Part shown: piece after piece, positions 23,821-35,300 of the stretch
Numbering within the stretch: position 1 is the first letter of the stretch
Layout of the letters: each line of letters starts with the position of its first letter
Source of the DNA: Sinonovacula constricta
Lineage: Eukaryota; Mollusca; Bivalvia; Cardiida; Solecurtidae
DNA length: 64,000 nucleotides
NCBI GenBank assembly: GCA_007844125.1
Contig: CM017563.1
Coordinates: 35,715,921-35,779,920 of the forward strand
Direction: 5' to 3'
The notes under the pieces: model-generated
The model's input: the letters and a program-made list of their open reading frames with translations, nothing else
Database searches by the model: none
Told to the model about the DNA's origin: nothing
Position numbers and translations under genes: made by a program

Positions 23821-25260
23821 TGTATGTCTACGGATATGAACTCTGGCGCGACTACGGTTTATTTAATAACAACAATTATGTAAAAACTCATAGAATTTCA
23901 TCAAAGTGTTAAAGTGACTTCATTAAAAATAATTATATAACAACAATATTTACAGAAAAACAACAACAGCATTTAGAGTTGAAGGTAGTAAGTTTAATTT
24001 TCATATCCGTACCCCGTATTTCCACGGATATGAAAGTATGTGCTGCTGTCGGTATATTTATTAGTAGTAAGTGTGTAAAAGTACCTCTATCAAAGGATGT
24101 AAATATCAAAACTAGTTATATTTCTTTACAATTAACAGAATTATAAAAAAGTGCTGTAGATTTCAATGTTATTGTTCATATCCGTACCCTCTTTGTACAT
24201 TGATTACCATAAAAAATGTTCGTTTAATCAACCTCGACAAAAAGTTACATTATTTCAGTTATAGATTTTTTTTTAGAATTTACATAAATGTCAAATACAT
24301 GGGTGTATATAATAATGTTTTTACATTCATATCCGTAACCTGTGTGTCTACGGATATGAACTCAGGCACGGTTATAGGTTTATGTATTGCCAACAATTCT
24401 GTAAAGATCCGTAGAATTTCATAAAATTTGTAAAATTAATTTAAAAAATATTATTACCATAAAAAATACAAAAATACACCAATTAAAGGTAAAGATATTG
24501 CTTTTAACGTTCATATCCGTACCCCGTATGTCCACGGATATGAACTTAGGCGCGGTTATGGGTTTATGTATTGCCAACAATCTGTAAAGATCCGTATAAT
24601 TTTATAAAATTGGTTCAATTAATAAAAAAAAATAATAATATTACCATAAAAATGCAAAAAATACATCAGTTATAGGTAAAGATATTGCTTTTAACGTTCA
24701 TATCCGTACCCCGTATGTCCACGGATATGAACTCAGGCGCGGTTATGTGTTTATGTATTGCTAACAATTGTGTAAAGATCAGTAGAACTTCAATAAATTG
24801 GTTAAATTAATTTTAAAAAAAAGATATTATTTCCATAAAAAATACACCAATTATCGTTGAAAATGTTGCTTTTTACATTCATATCCGTACCCTTATGTCC
24901 ACGGATATGAACTTCGAAATATTTATTAACAGCAAATGTGTGCAAAAGTTATACTTCTTTAAAAGGAGATAAAGTAATTAAAATAATTACATTGCGTCAA
25001 AATTAACAGAAATAAACAAACAATGCTGCAGATGGCAAATCAATGTTCCTGTCCGTACCCTGTATGTTCACGGATATGAATTCCCATATATCGGTTTTTA
25101 TTATATCAATCACAATTACAATTAATACGAGAATACCTAATGTTAATTAATTTTATTTATAGAAAATACATTAATGTTACTAAAAAGACATTAATATAAC
25201 ATAAATGGGTGTAAATAATGTTTTCTACATTCATATCCGTACCCAGGATTCATATCCGCG
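23820..25260. repeat. Right arm: inverted ~180-bp tandem repeats
   Basis: TTCATATCCGTACCC...ACGGATATGAA motif pairs near 24000, 24328, 24510, 24696, 24878, 25053 and 25231, with half-copies at 23831 and 24177. Orientation is opposite to the left arm. The copies at 24510 and 24696 are nearly identical over the full 185 bp. Confidence 0.85.
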
Positions 25261-25294
25261 GATATGAATTCATATCCGGTAAATAGTCATACCC

Positions 25295-25302
25295 AATTAT
25301 CC
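25295..25302. other. Target-site duplication, right
   Basis: AATTATCC, matching 20529-20536. It is followed at once by GAGGTGTTCGGAT, the second half of the dispersed promoter-like motif. Confidence 0.85.
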
Positions 25303-25360
25303 GAGGTGTTCGGATTGAATGCATGGCAAGGGAGATCACTATAGCGGCAAGAACAAAAAG

Positions 25361-28067
25361 ATGGCGGATGAAATGGAAATTGGTGAGCCTTCGGTCGCAA
25401 TTGACCGTGAAACTGCTCACAAACCTGACAAAATGTTCACCTTAAAGAAATGGAATCTTGTAGCAATGTGGAGTTGGGACGTTGAATGTGACACATGCGC
25501 CATATGTCGTGTTCAAGTTATGGGTAAATAGTATTTTCTTGTTAACATTGTTATTTCTAGTAGTATTGATGTGATCCGAGCTGGTAAAATACCACTACGT
25601 AGGGCGGGATCGAACTCCGAAGTCAGGTGCTCTACCACCTGAGCTACTTAGCAGACAATGCACCCAGGTGTTGCCGAACTACGAGGTTTTAGCTTCTTTT
25701 TTCTTTCTAATAAAACAAACAAGAGCCATAACAATTTTCATTAAAAAAAAAATATAATTAAATAATGCATTAAAGATATCAAATCACAACATCAGCGAAT
25801 TTTGGTAACGTCCAAGGAGATACTTCTTCCCCATTCGGGCATTTTGACCTGTTCCTGTTGTTTTCATATAGATAGTTTCCATGTGATGTTGTAGGCACTG
25901 ATAAGACAATTTAAAGCAGCCATCATTGAAGAAAGAAGCTACTGCAGGCCGAAATCTGAAAATATGTGCTGTATTAAACTCACCAATGTTTTTATTTTTT
26001 AGTCTATTTTACTGAAATTCATATCAAATTTAACAGCTTTCATGAAGTATTTTAAATATAAAAACTATATTTTGATAGTTTAGAAGGTAAACAAAAATAC
26101 AACTAAAAAGATACACTGTTCATTTTGTTTACAGATGAGCCAACAATTTTATTTATTTCTGTATTATTTCTTTGTGCATTTATCAATTAAAAAAAAATTG
26201 TATTCTAAGAATATGAATTTCAAGAGCTTTCCATTGGAGTATAGCTTTTAATTTTTGGGCCACAAATGAAGAAATTACAAGAAAAGAAAATTTACGCTTC
26301 TATACAATTCATCTGAAAATCACTTGAAGTTGCCATCAAAGGTGGCTTCCAAGATAAGGGATCTTCACTGATGAGGAAACTATCTATTCAAATTATTTAA
26401 TTAACTTTGAGAAGATTTGTGTTTGATCACACCAGTATTTAGATAAAGTAAATCTGAGAGGAGAAAAATCCTGACCCTTAGTGGGATCGAACCTTGGACC
26501 TTAAGTTCTGTAGGACGAATCTCAATCATGTCACTAAAGGGTTAACCCAAGAGCTAGGCTTGCTGTTGGAAGTGCCTACATGCACAACATTTCATTAATC
26601 TATATGTGCAATCTTTAATGACTTGTTTGGTATATTTAATTGGCATATCACTTTCTTTTAATAACAAAAAAAAACTGCAGACAGTTTACAATAGAAATGA
26701 ATGAAAGACAAAATCACTTGGCAATCTTTTTTTTTTCAATGCTTTCAACAATCAGATTAAGGCATTGCTACTCTAAAAATGACTCACCTCAGGACCCTTA
26801 TGTATGCTCATATTTGACATGGATTAATTAACCAATACCACTCAGCAGGTACACAAGCCGGTTTGTTATTTTTCTCCCAAATAGATTTATTTTGGTTTCG
26901 TTTATGCTCTGCCTGGATTATTTTGTGGAAGAATTGACACACAGTGACTGTACAAAGACATTTTGTATGGTATACAGGTTAATTTGGTATGGTATACTGG
27001 TTAAAACCATTTTAAAACAAGAACTAAATACCAGTTGTAGTGGGCTTCCAGTCGACCTAATGTGACCTGTTGAAGTGTAGTGTGCAGGCACAGGTGACTG
27101 ATTTATGATCACACATATCTTACACAACCATAGAATTGCGCACATGGTAGGAATAAATGGTATCAGAAATGTCTGCAGACAAACATGTACCAGTACTTAA
27201 ATTGAATGGTAAAAAAACCTTGTCATAACCACATGCCTTGTCCAATACAAATACACAGAGTATCCATGCTCATCGGGATTTATTAGAAAGCATAAATATA
27301 TATGTGCAAGTAGATTCATGGGGCGGGCAAACAACACAGATATCAAACCCGTCATTACTTAAACTAGCTGTGATTTATCCATCTTTTTCTTCTATCTCCA
27401 GGTTGCTTTACTTTTCTTTCGACAGTTAATTCCCATTTCACAATAGTCATTTTACTGTGATAGTAGAAATTATAGCAGTTATAACAAGTGGAGGAAGTAT
27501 TATAAAAGAAATTGTCCAGGAAGAACCACTATCACATTGCAGGTTGGCTGGCAGACCAGGCCACATGAAAGTTTCTCCCTGACTGTAGAAAAACAAGTTT
27601 AGACTAGTTGCAAGTTGAGTTTTTGTTAAAGTGTTGTTTGTTTTTTCTTTCAGATGCTTGTTTAAGATGCCAGTCAGAGAATAAACAGGATGATTGTGTT
27701 GGTAAGTTCTTCTGTTTGCTTTTCTATTACAAGCCAAGAAAGAATTAGTGTATAATTAAAGTTATACGAAGTTCAGGTTGGAAGTTCTTGTCTATATTAA
27801 GTTGATATGCTCACAAACTAAATTATTATTTTTCCCTTAAATGGTTGAAAGCATAAATGAAATCTATCAATAAGTTACAGTATTGCTAAACAACTACGGA
27901 TTGTATTGGCTGCTGAGTTTTAAGCTTGAATATTATTTGTACTTTCAGTTGTCTGGGGAGAATGCAATCATTCATTTCACAACTGCTGTATGACACTGTG
28001 GGTGAAACAGAACAACAGATGTCCCCTTTGCCAACAGGACTGGGTGGTACAAAGGATTGGAAAATGA
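25361..28067 (+). CDS. RNF7: RNF7/RBX2 RING-H2 subunit of cullin-RING ligases
   Basis: Exons 25361-25523, 27654-27701 and 27949-28067 join in frame to 109 residues (the human protein has 113). Residues 24-54 (KMFTLKKWNLVAMWSWDVEC and on) form the cullin-binding strand and first zinc ligands. The RING-H2 continues with C57, C60, C69, C76, H78, H81, C95 and C98, ending QDWVVQRIGK. RBX2 docks with cullin-5 and recruits the ubiquitin-charged E2, the NEDD8 E2 UBE2F and ARIH2; it also protects against oxidative stress (family knowledge). All junctions are GT-AG; the exon 2 and 3 acceptors are TTTTTTCTTTCAG and ACTTTCAG. The chosen start (AAGATGG) has good context; an in-frame ATG at 25319 would add 14 residues. 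A foldback transposon sits 59 bp upstream. Confidence 0.97.
25560..25672 (-). repeat. tRNA-like SINE head fragment in RNF7 intron 1
   Basis: The - strand reads AGTAGCTCAGGTGGTAGAGC (A box and D arm) and GGAGTTCGATCCCGCCC (B box), but the anticodon arm and variable region are collapsed. It is therefore a tRNA-derived repeat or pseudo-tRNA, not a working tRNA. Confidence 0.6.
26470..26560 (-). repeat. tRNA-like repeat fragment in RNF7 intron 1
   Basis: The - strand contains CCAAGGTTCGATCCCACTAA (B box and T arm) about 45 bp after a degenerate A-box-like stretch. Probably another tRNA-derived SINE head. Confidence 0.4.
27500..27598 (+). repeat. Dispersed repeat R2 fragment in RNF7 intron 1
   Basis: CACATGAAAGTTTCTCCCTG and preceding blocks match the R2 variant at 48490-48560. 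It ends about 55 bp before the exon 2 acceptor. Confidence 0.45.
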
Positions 28068-29326
28068 TCTCTTGTAATTTCCTTGGTAGTGGAAAAGCAC
28101 TGCGAGATCTGTGAATACTGAAGGAGTAGAAAAGAACCTGTTTACTGGAGCCGGATTCCTCCTTAATGATTTATAATTTATCTGAAAATTTGATGGTTGG
28201 ATTATTTCCCAAACAGGATGCTTATCAGGAGATATTTATTTAACATTAAGTTGTAATGTTAAAAGTACTCCTCTATACAAAGCCTTGCCTTTGAAAAAAA
28301 ACTAACAATTACAGTGACATGAGGTGGTTATAGTTCATCTACAATGTATGTAGGCAAGATGTTTTTATTCATCCAAGTTATCAAGTGTTTATTAGGAATA
28401 TAACAGAAAAACAAGACTGTGAAAGTTGGATGTTTATTATCAAAAGGTCAAAAGTTTAAAAATTTGTCAACTTAGCAACAAAAGCACCACATTTGTAGGT
28501 ATAAGTTTTTTGTTTACTTTCATGGTTGAAATTTCTTCTTAAAATTGTCAGGAAAGTTCAATGTTCTTATTTAACTTTTTTTTAAAACCTTATATTACCA
28601 TGTATACAAACATGTTTTTTTACTTAAATAAATTGTTTGCCAAAAACTTATTTTAGTTATTCATTTATTTGCTAATCTCTTGCTTACTATAAATGTTGTA
28701 AAAGAAAATCTTTAAAACTTTCAATTTACATACAAAAACATAGTATACAGCTTTCACTGCTTTTTTAGAAATCAAAATTTATTTTACTTCAATTAAAGTT
28801 AACTTCAATTGTCAACAAGGATTAAAATGTTCAAAACGGTGATATGACGTCAAAACATTTTTTTTTTACAGGCATTTATCAAAGCAATTAAGCCTTTTAA
28901 AATCATTTCAAATATATGTTGATTATTTATATCAAATTGTTTAAAAGAGCACAGTTAAACATAAGGTATTTAGACTGCGAAATGAATCATATGTAGTTTC
29001 TCCTTAATGCTGTCAATACTTAATCCTCATCTTTTATGATTGTTTAAAGATGTTTTCACAATGCGCGTGAATCCTGAGGTAACTTTGTTCCCCAAACTTT
29101 TTCATACACGTTTGTACAAACTTCTGTGTCACAATTTTCCATTCAAACATATAAATAAAAATCTAAATCTAAAGATTGCTGAACTGGTCCAGTTGAAAAA
29201 GGAATAATAGAAAAGACAAAAAAAGCAACGTAAAAAACATTAAGTACCAACTAAAGGAATAAATCCCAAAAGGTCAAAAAGCAGTCAATATCACATGGCA
29301 TTCACCTGACATTGCACAAATGACTA
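28068..29326. other. Convergent 3' UTR region between RNF7 and the SBNO-like gene
   Basis: AT-rich region between two tail-to-tail genes. The best poly(A) signal for RNF7 is AATAAA at 28627-28632. For the - strand gene, TTTATT at 28778-28783 (AATAAA on the - strand) is a candidate. If both are used the transcripts stop about 150 bp apart; use of any later signal would make them overlap. Confidence 0.5.
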
Positions 29327-32300
29327 TTACTCTATTATACAGTTGTCTATATGAGAGTTCAGATCTGCATTTGATGTGCCAGCATCAAACACCTTCCCAC
29401 ATATCGGACAACTGGCAGCTTTAGTTTCTTCTGATTCCTTTTTGGTCACCATCTTTTGAAACGTTGAAAAGAGCGTTTGTTGTTTTGCCTTCTTAATAGG
29501 TCTGGAATTTCCCTTTCCTGCATCGTCAAGGCCTCTCTTCATAGAAGAGTTGCTAGCTGACTTAGACTTTTTATCCATGATTTTCTCAGACGAGGAAACA
29601 GACACATTTGCAGATTTGTTTTCATTATTGCTTGAACTGCTGTTCAACAAAGAACTGCATTCACTTGTGTTAGACTTCTGCTGAAGAAAATCAGCGTACG
29701 ACATCTCAGCTGTGGAACATTTATTTTCTCTAGAAGAGGTTTCAACACAATCACTGGCTGGATTGGGTTGTGAGTCAGAGATTTTGAAGAAATTTTTTAT
29801 TGTCACTGGGGGTCTTAGAGCTTTGGCTAAACACTTTTCATTAACCTCAGTTACTTCTTCTATAAGTGCTTTTAGAAGCTTCCACCTTGGTTTAGATTCT
29901 GCTCCGTTCTCAATATTCTCTTTAGTCTCACTTCCATGTTCAAGGTCCTCAACCGTTACTGCATGTGACATTCCTGGTTGATTGTTTCCACCTGTTACCC
30001 CTGTGACTACCATTGGACCAGTCTTACTTGTTTCCTGTGAGCTGAGCAGGTTGACTCCACTCTGTGATAGAGGGGGACTCTTGTCTAGTTGACTTAGTCC
30101 ACTATCCATCATCAGCTGACTTGTTGGGATATGTTTCATTCCAGCTTGTTGCTAAAAATATATTAAATGTAAATAGTGTAAATTGTACATTATCATTATC
30201 AATTAATCAAAGAAAATAAAGTAAATATTACCTCTGCATGTAACAAAGGGGCGTACTTATTATAATATTCAATGTCAGCTACAATAATGATAACAGCAAA
30301 TACTTGCTTTGTTTCTTGTTACATCACATCAACACAATTATGGTCATATTGGTGACATCCAGCTCATTATTAGTGGAGGAAGGCCCCTGATGTATGTCTC
30401 AATATAGGGATGGGATGGGATTTTGCCGGCATTTTTGCTGATAGTGTGTAGTGATATTTCTATCATTATAGCACAGGAGCACTTATGAGGTGCCCAGGGA
30501 CTGAACCTAGCCGGTCCATTATACTAACACTGACGAGTCAGGCGTAATCCTGTCCCCTTAGACCAAGCGTTAGGAGGGAAGCCACTACTACCAACTTTAA
30601 AGTCTTTGGTTTGACCTGGCCGAGGTTTGAACCCGCGACCTCCCGATCCGCAAGCCGATGCTCTACCACCTGATGTCTCTGTATAACCACTGAGAAATAG
30701 CAAATACTTTTAAACTCCCAAGTTCTTGATCCAGTCAGCTTAACAAAAATTCTGACAGAACAGATTGAAGATCTGACAGACAGGACAAATATTCTTGACA
30801 GGACACAACAATCTTTCATTTTGACAGGACTCTACAAACATTTTGACAGAACACAACAACCATTTTGACAGGACACAACATACATTTTGACAGGACACAA
30901 CCATTTTGACAGGACACATAAAACATTATGACATGACACAACAAACATTTTGACAGGACACAACAAATATTTTGACAGGACACAACAACCATTTTGACAG
31001 GACACAACAAACATTTTGACAGGACATAAACATTTTGACAGGAAGGACACAACAAACATTATGAGAGGACACAACAACCATTTTGACATGACACAACAAA
31101 CATTTGGACACGACTCTACAACCATTTTGACAGGACACAACAACCATTTTGACAGGACACAACAAACATTATGACAAGACACAACAAACATTTTGACAGG
31201 ACACAACAAACATTCATTTTGACAGGGCACAACAAGCATTATGACAGGACACAACAACCATTTTGAAATGACACAACAAACATTTTGACAGGACACAACA
31301 AACATTATGACAGGACACAACAAAACATTTTGACAGGACACAACAAACATTATGACAGGACACAACAACCATTTTGACAGGACACAACAACCATTTTGAC
31401 ATGACACAACAAACATTTTGACAGGACACAACAAACATTATGACAGGACACAACAAAACATTTTGACAGGACACAACAAACATTATGACAGGACACAACA
31501 ACCATTTTGACAGGACACAACAAACATTATGACAGGACACAACAACCATTTTGACAGGACACAACAACCATTTTGACAGGACACAACAAACATTTTGTCA
31601 CAATACAACGAACATTTTGACAAAACACAACAAACATTTTGACAGAACAATACAAACACTATGACAGGACACTACAATATTTTTATAAAACAGAACAAAA
31701 ATTCTTCCATGACATAAACATTCTAATAAAAAAGGTATTTGTCAGAAATAAGGGCACACAACAGTAATATTTAAATGTCAGGTAAGAGACTCAACAGAAC
31801 TGGGTGTACATTAAGTAAAACCTTGTTAAGAGGGACATTTGTGCTTCTTTTTTAAAGTGTCCCACTAGGCGAGGTGGTCCTCTTGGTGAGTTCAAACAAA
31901 TCAATTCATTATACTGTTCCTTATATCTAAGTTTTAATATTATATTTTCTTTATATTGTATTAATATTTAAGTGTACTTATTGTGTTAAAGTTTATTTGT
32001 TTTAAATTTCTTTTTTATGTTTTACAAAATATTTTACAATATTAGAATTTAGTCATTTTTCACAAGGAAATAAATAAAAATAAAGTAGATTTTTGGTATT
32101 TAAAATTTTGTAAAAGAAATTTAACCTAAAGGTCAGTCCTGAAAGAAAAGTTAAGAAAAGAATGTTTTCTTATAATTGTATGCACCCTAAAAAAATCAAG
32201 AAATCAAAAGAAGATACCTATAATGAAACTATGAAGTTACATAAAGCTTCTTAGGCAACAACTTATGATCCTGTATCAGTTTGAATAAGAATATGTGACA

Positions 32301-35300
32301 GGGCTTGAAAAATAAGGTAGCCCAACGTCCCAGACATGTCAAAGTGCAGTTTCGGGCTACTGGTCTTTATCGTTAATGTCCCGGACAGGTCATAAAATGG
32401 CAGTCGGACAAGTAACAAATAAACTGTGGTTTCTAATTAGCGTTGAAGATAATCAGTTTCACGCCAGGAGCATTTATCAACAACACGTAAAGGCAGTACA
32501 TGTACAATGACGCACATGTCCAAAACAGCCAATCACAATGCGCGATACATAAATGCATCTAGACAAAAAATAAAACAAACAATTTGTTGGTTATACCTTG
32601 TGTTGTGTTCGTTTATTGAAAATGGCGCACATTTATTTGTCCAGGACTAGACACTGAACAGAAAAATTTTCCAGCCCTGATGACTAAGTCCAATGAGCAT
32701 TGCAACATATATAACTTTGAAAAGCAAGGGAAAAAAGTACATGCAAGCCACATGTAAAAGTAAGAACAAATCTGTGATAAGTCTTTTAAAAAAAAGAGCA
32801 AACCCAACAGTTACCGCCTTGGTATCATCTGTCGGAACTAATCAAACAAATCACTGATTTCTTTATGATTACTGTAAATGAATCGGCAATGTCGTAATTT
32901 GAAGTTGTAATGTTTACAAACAATCTTGTTCACTTGACCGGTATTTGCAGACGTGATCAACTGATTAATGACAGTTGGATAACAGAACTACCTGGTGCTG
33001 TTCCACCTAGCTAGGATTAAGAAAGGTGTGAATTTGTTAACTGGTTCAGAAATAACTGTCCCGGGTAGCGGGGCACCCTGCTTTCCGAGGTTGTGGAACA
33101 TTAAAATAAATAAATTTAAAAAAAAAAACAGTTCTGAAAAAAAGTGTCCCACATAGCTGGGTGCTCCAGTTAGTAGGGTGGTCCTTAAGCAAGGTGTTAC
33201 TGTACATTATACTTTCAGTCAAGTTTGGCAAACGTGTCTGTATAATATAGGGGGACAGTTATAATCTGACTTCATGTTCCTTAATATATAAAAACATGAA
33301 TTTATATAAAACATGACTGTTAGTACATGTATTACAAAACATGAATGTTGGTATAATGAAGAAAGGATTGTTGGTATAATATAACATGACTGTTGGTATA
33401 ATAAAACATGACTGTTGGTATAATATAACACAACTTGTTATAAGGAAACATGACTGTAGGTATAACATAACTGTTGGTATAATAAAACATGACTGCTGGT
33501 ATAATATAACATGACTTGTTATAAGGAAACATGACTGTTGGTAAAACATAACTGTTGGTATAATAAAACATGACTGCTGGTATAATATAACACGACTTGT
33601 TATAAGGAAACATGACTGTTGATATAACATAACTGTTGGTATAATAAAACATGACTGTTGGTATAATATAACACGACTTGGTATAAGGAAACATGACTGT
33701 TGGTATAACATAACTGTTGGTATAATAAAACATGACTGCTGGTATACTCACACTGGCCTGGATGCTTTCAATCAGTCTTTGTTCCCGCAGAGATCTCTCC
33801 ACCTCGGGAATCAAAGCTTCAGGGTACCGTATCCCCACCACCCGCTCTCCATCATTCAGCTTTACCCTCACAACACGGACAGACGACTCGGTCTTGCTAG
33901 AAATTAAATTAGAAAAATATTTATATACAAAAGTAATAACAGCTACCATGTAGCTCTGCTCATACAATATATGGATCATGTACACGAGTAGTAACAATTC
34001 ATTAAATAGACCGCCTTCAGCAACAAAAAAGGAAAAAATGAAGATATCATGTGAAGCATTACTCAAACAGTATGATTATAAAGTATCAACTGAGGTCAAT
34101 TCATTTATCATTATTCGAATGTAGCATGTGACTTAAGAATTAAAGAGTTTTCAAAGTGTGTATTGGTGCCTAAATAGTTGATTTAAGGCCCGCCACATTG
34201 TGGAATCGGAGCAATCATAAAATGTAACTATTAGATAATGGAGTGGTAATAAGAAATTAGTTCCTCATTTCACACATCCACCCACCAAAAATAACAGTTT
34301 CAATTAGTAAAATTAGAAAAATCAAACTTTATACCAATTAAAGGATTTACTGAAGATCATAAAAAAAATTTTTTTTTATTTGTTTTTGTTGTTTTTTAAA
34401 TCTACACATTCAATGGTTTCTCAAAACCTTTTTGAACCATGCTTATTAAAAATAGATCCTATAACAGGGATGGCAATGGTGGTTTATATCTTCCAATGTA
34501 GGTTTATAGGTTATAACTTCTGTTACTGTTACTGGTTAATTGCTCTTACTTAGTATATATGGCAACATTTATTTATTGACTATAAAACTATCTGTTTCTT
34601 GAAATCACTAGTTGACATGAAGCTCACAGCAGTCCCACTGTTCAACTGGATAAACATCTTGAAAAAGTTAACTGGTTATTGATTTCTTAATTATGGCTAC
34701 CCCCATCATTTACATTTCACAGCATAATGGTACCCCTTCTAATGAAGATAAAAACACTGAATTTCCCAAAATATTTAGACCGGCTAGGAAAGCCATCTGT
34801 CTAAAAAACTATATTAACAGAATTTTACATATTAACAAAGCTAAGCAATGTTCTTTACAGTTTACTGATAAATTTGGTTACTGCAATGTACTTTTGTCTA
34901 CATTGCCTTAGAGACATTTTACTAAAACTTTGTGATCACATTTGCTAAGCACAGCTTTTGTCTTATCTACAAATAGATCAAAATTTGGCAAATAATGTAG
35001 ATACTGATTGGTTAGGTCCTGCTTGAAGCTGTCTGATAAGGATATAAACAATATGCTGCTCTGTCCATTTGCTGAGTCTCTGGATAAGTGACAATTAACC
35101 ATTGTGTTTAGCTGTCAGTAAATGGATAAGAATTTAGTATGAATTAAGTATGTGTTCTTTTTAAGATCCGAATTAGTGTAGATAGTGTAGACACAGATCA
35201 CCCAGTTCTTGCTGGGAGGCATCTGACTAGGATATAAAATATTTGCTGCCGAATCTCTGGGTAAATTACATGTTACCATTGTGTTTAGTTCTAAGAAGAA

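Larger units (their letters stand above)
20537..25294. mobile_element. Foldback-type transposon with long repeat-filled inverted arms
   Basis: The ends are inverted copies: left GGTATGACTATTTACCGG then ATATGAATTCATATCCGCGG; the right end reads the same on the - strand. An exact 8-bp duplication (AATTATCC) flanks it. The left arm (to about 21530) and right arm (from about 23820) consist of ~180-bp tandem repeats in opposite orientation. Each carries TTCATATCCGT and ACGGATATGAA, an 11-bp inverted pair around a short spacer. The middle holds a decayed retroelement and no transposase that I recognise, so the element is probably non-autonomous. The architecture resembles foldback and Galileo-type elements; the superfamily is unresolved, and 8-bp duplications also fit hAT and P. 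Confidence 0.85.

Noticed and set aside
25586..25660. Functional tRNA on the - strand
   Set aside because: The anticodon stem and variable loop are missing; it is a SINE head or pseudo-tRNA.
29712..29981. 89-codon + strand ORF
   Set aside because: Antisense shadow of the last SBNO exon.
30832..31567. Long Cys-rich open frames on the - strand (117-200 codons)
   Set aside because: They are readings of a 22-bp intronic tandem repeat with no start context or homology.
33259..33711. 150-codon and 244-codon - strand frames rich in Tyr, Ile and Pro
   Set aside because: Apart from the real exon 33752-33896 contained in the longer one, they read the AT-rich minisatellite.
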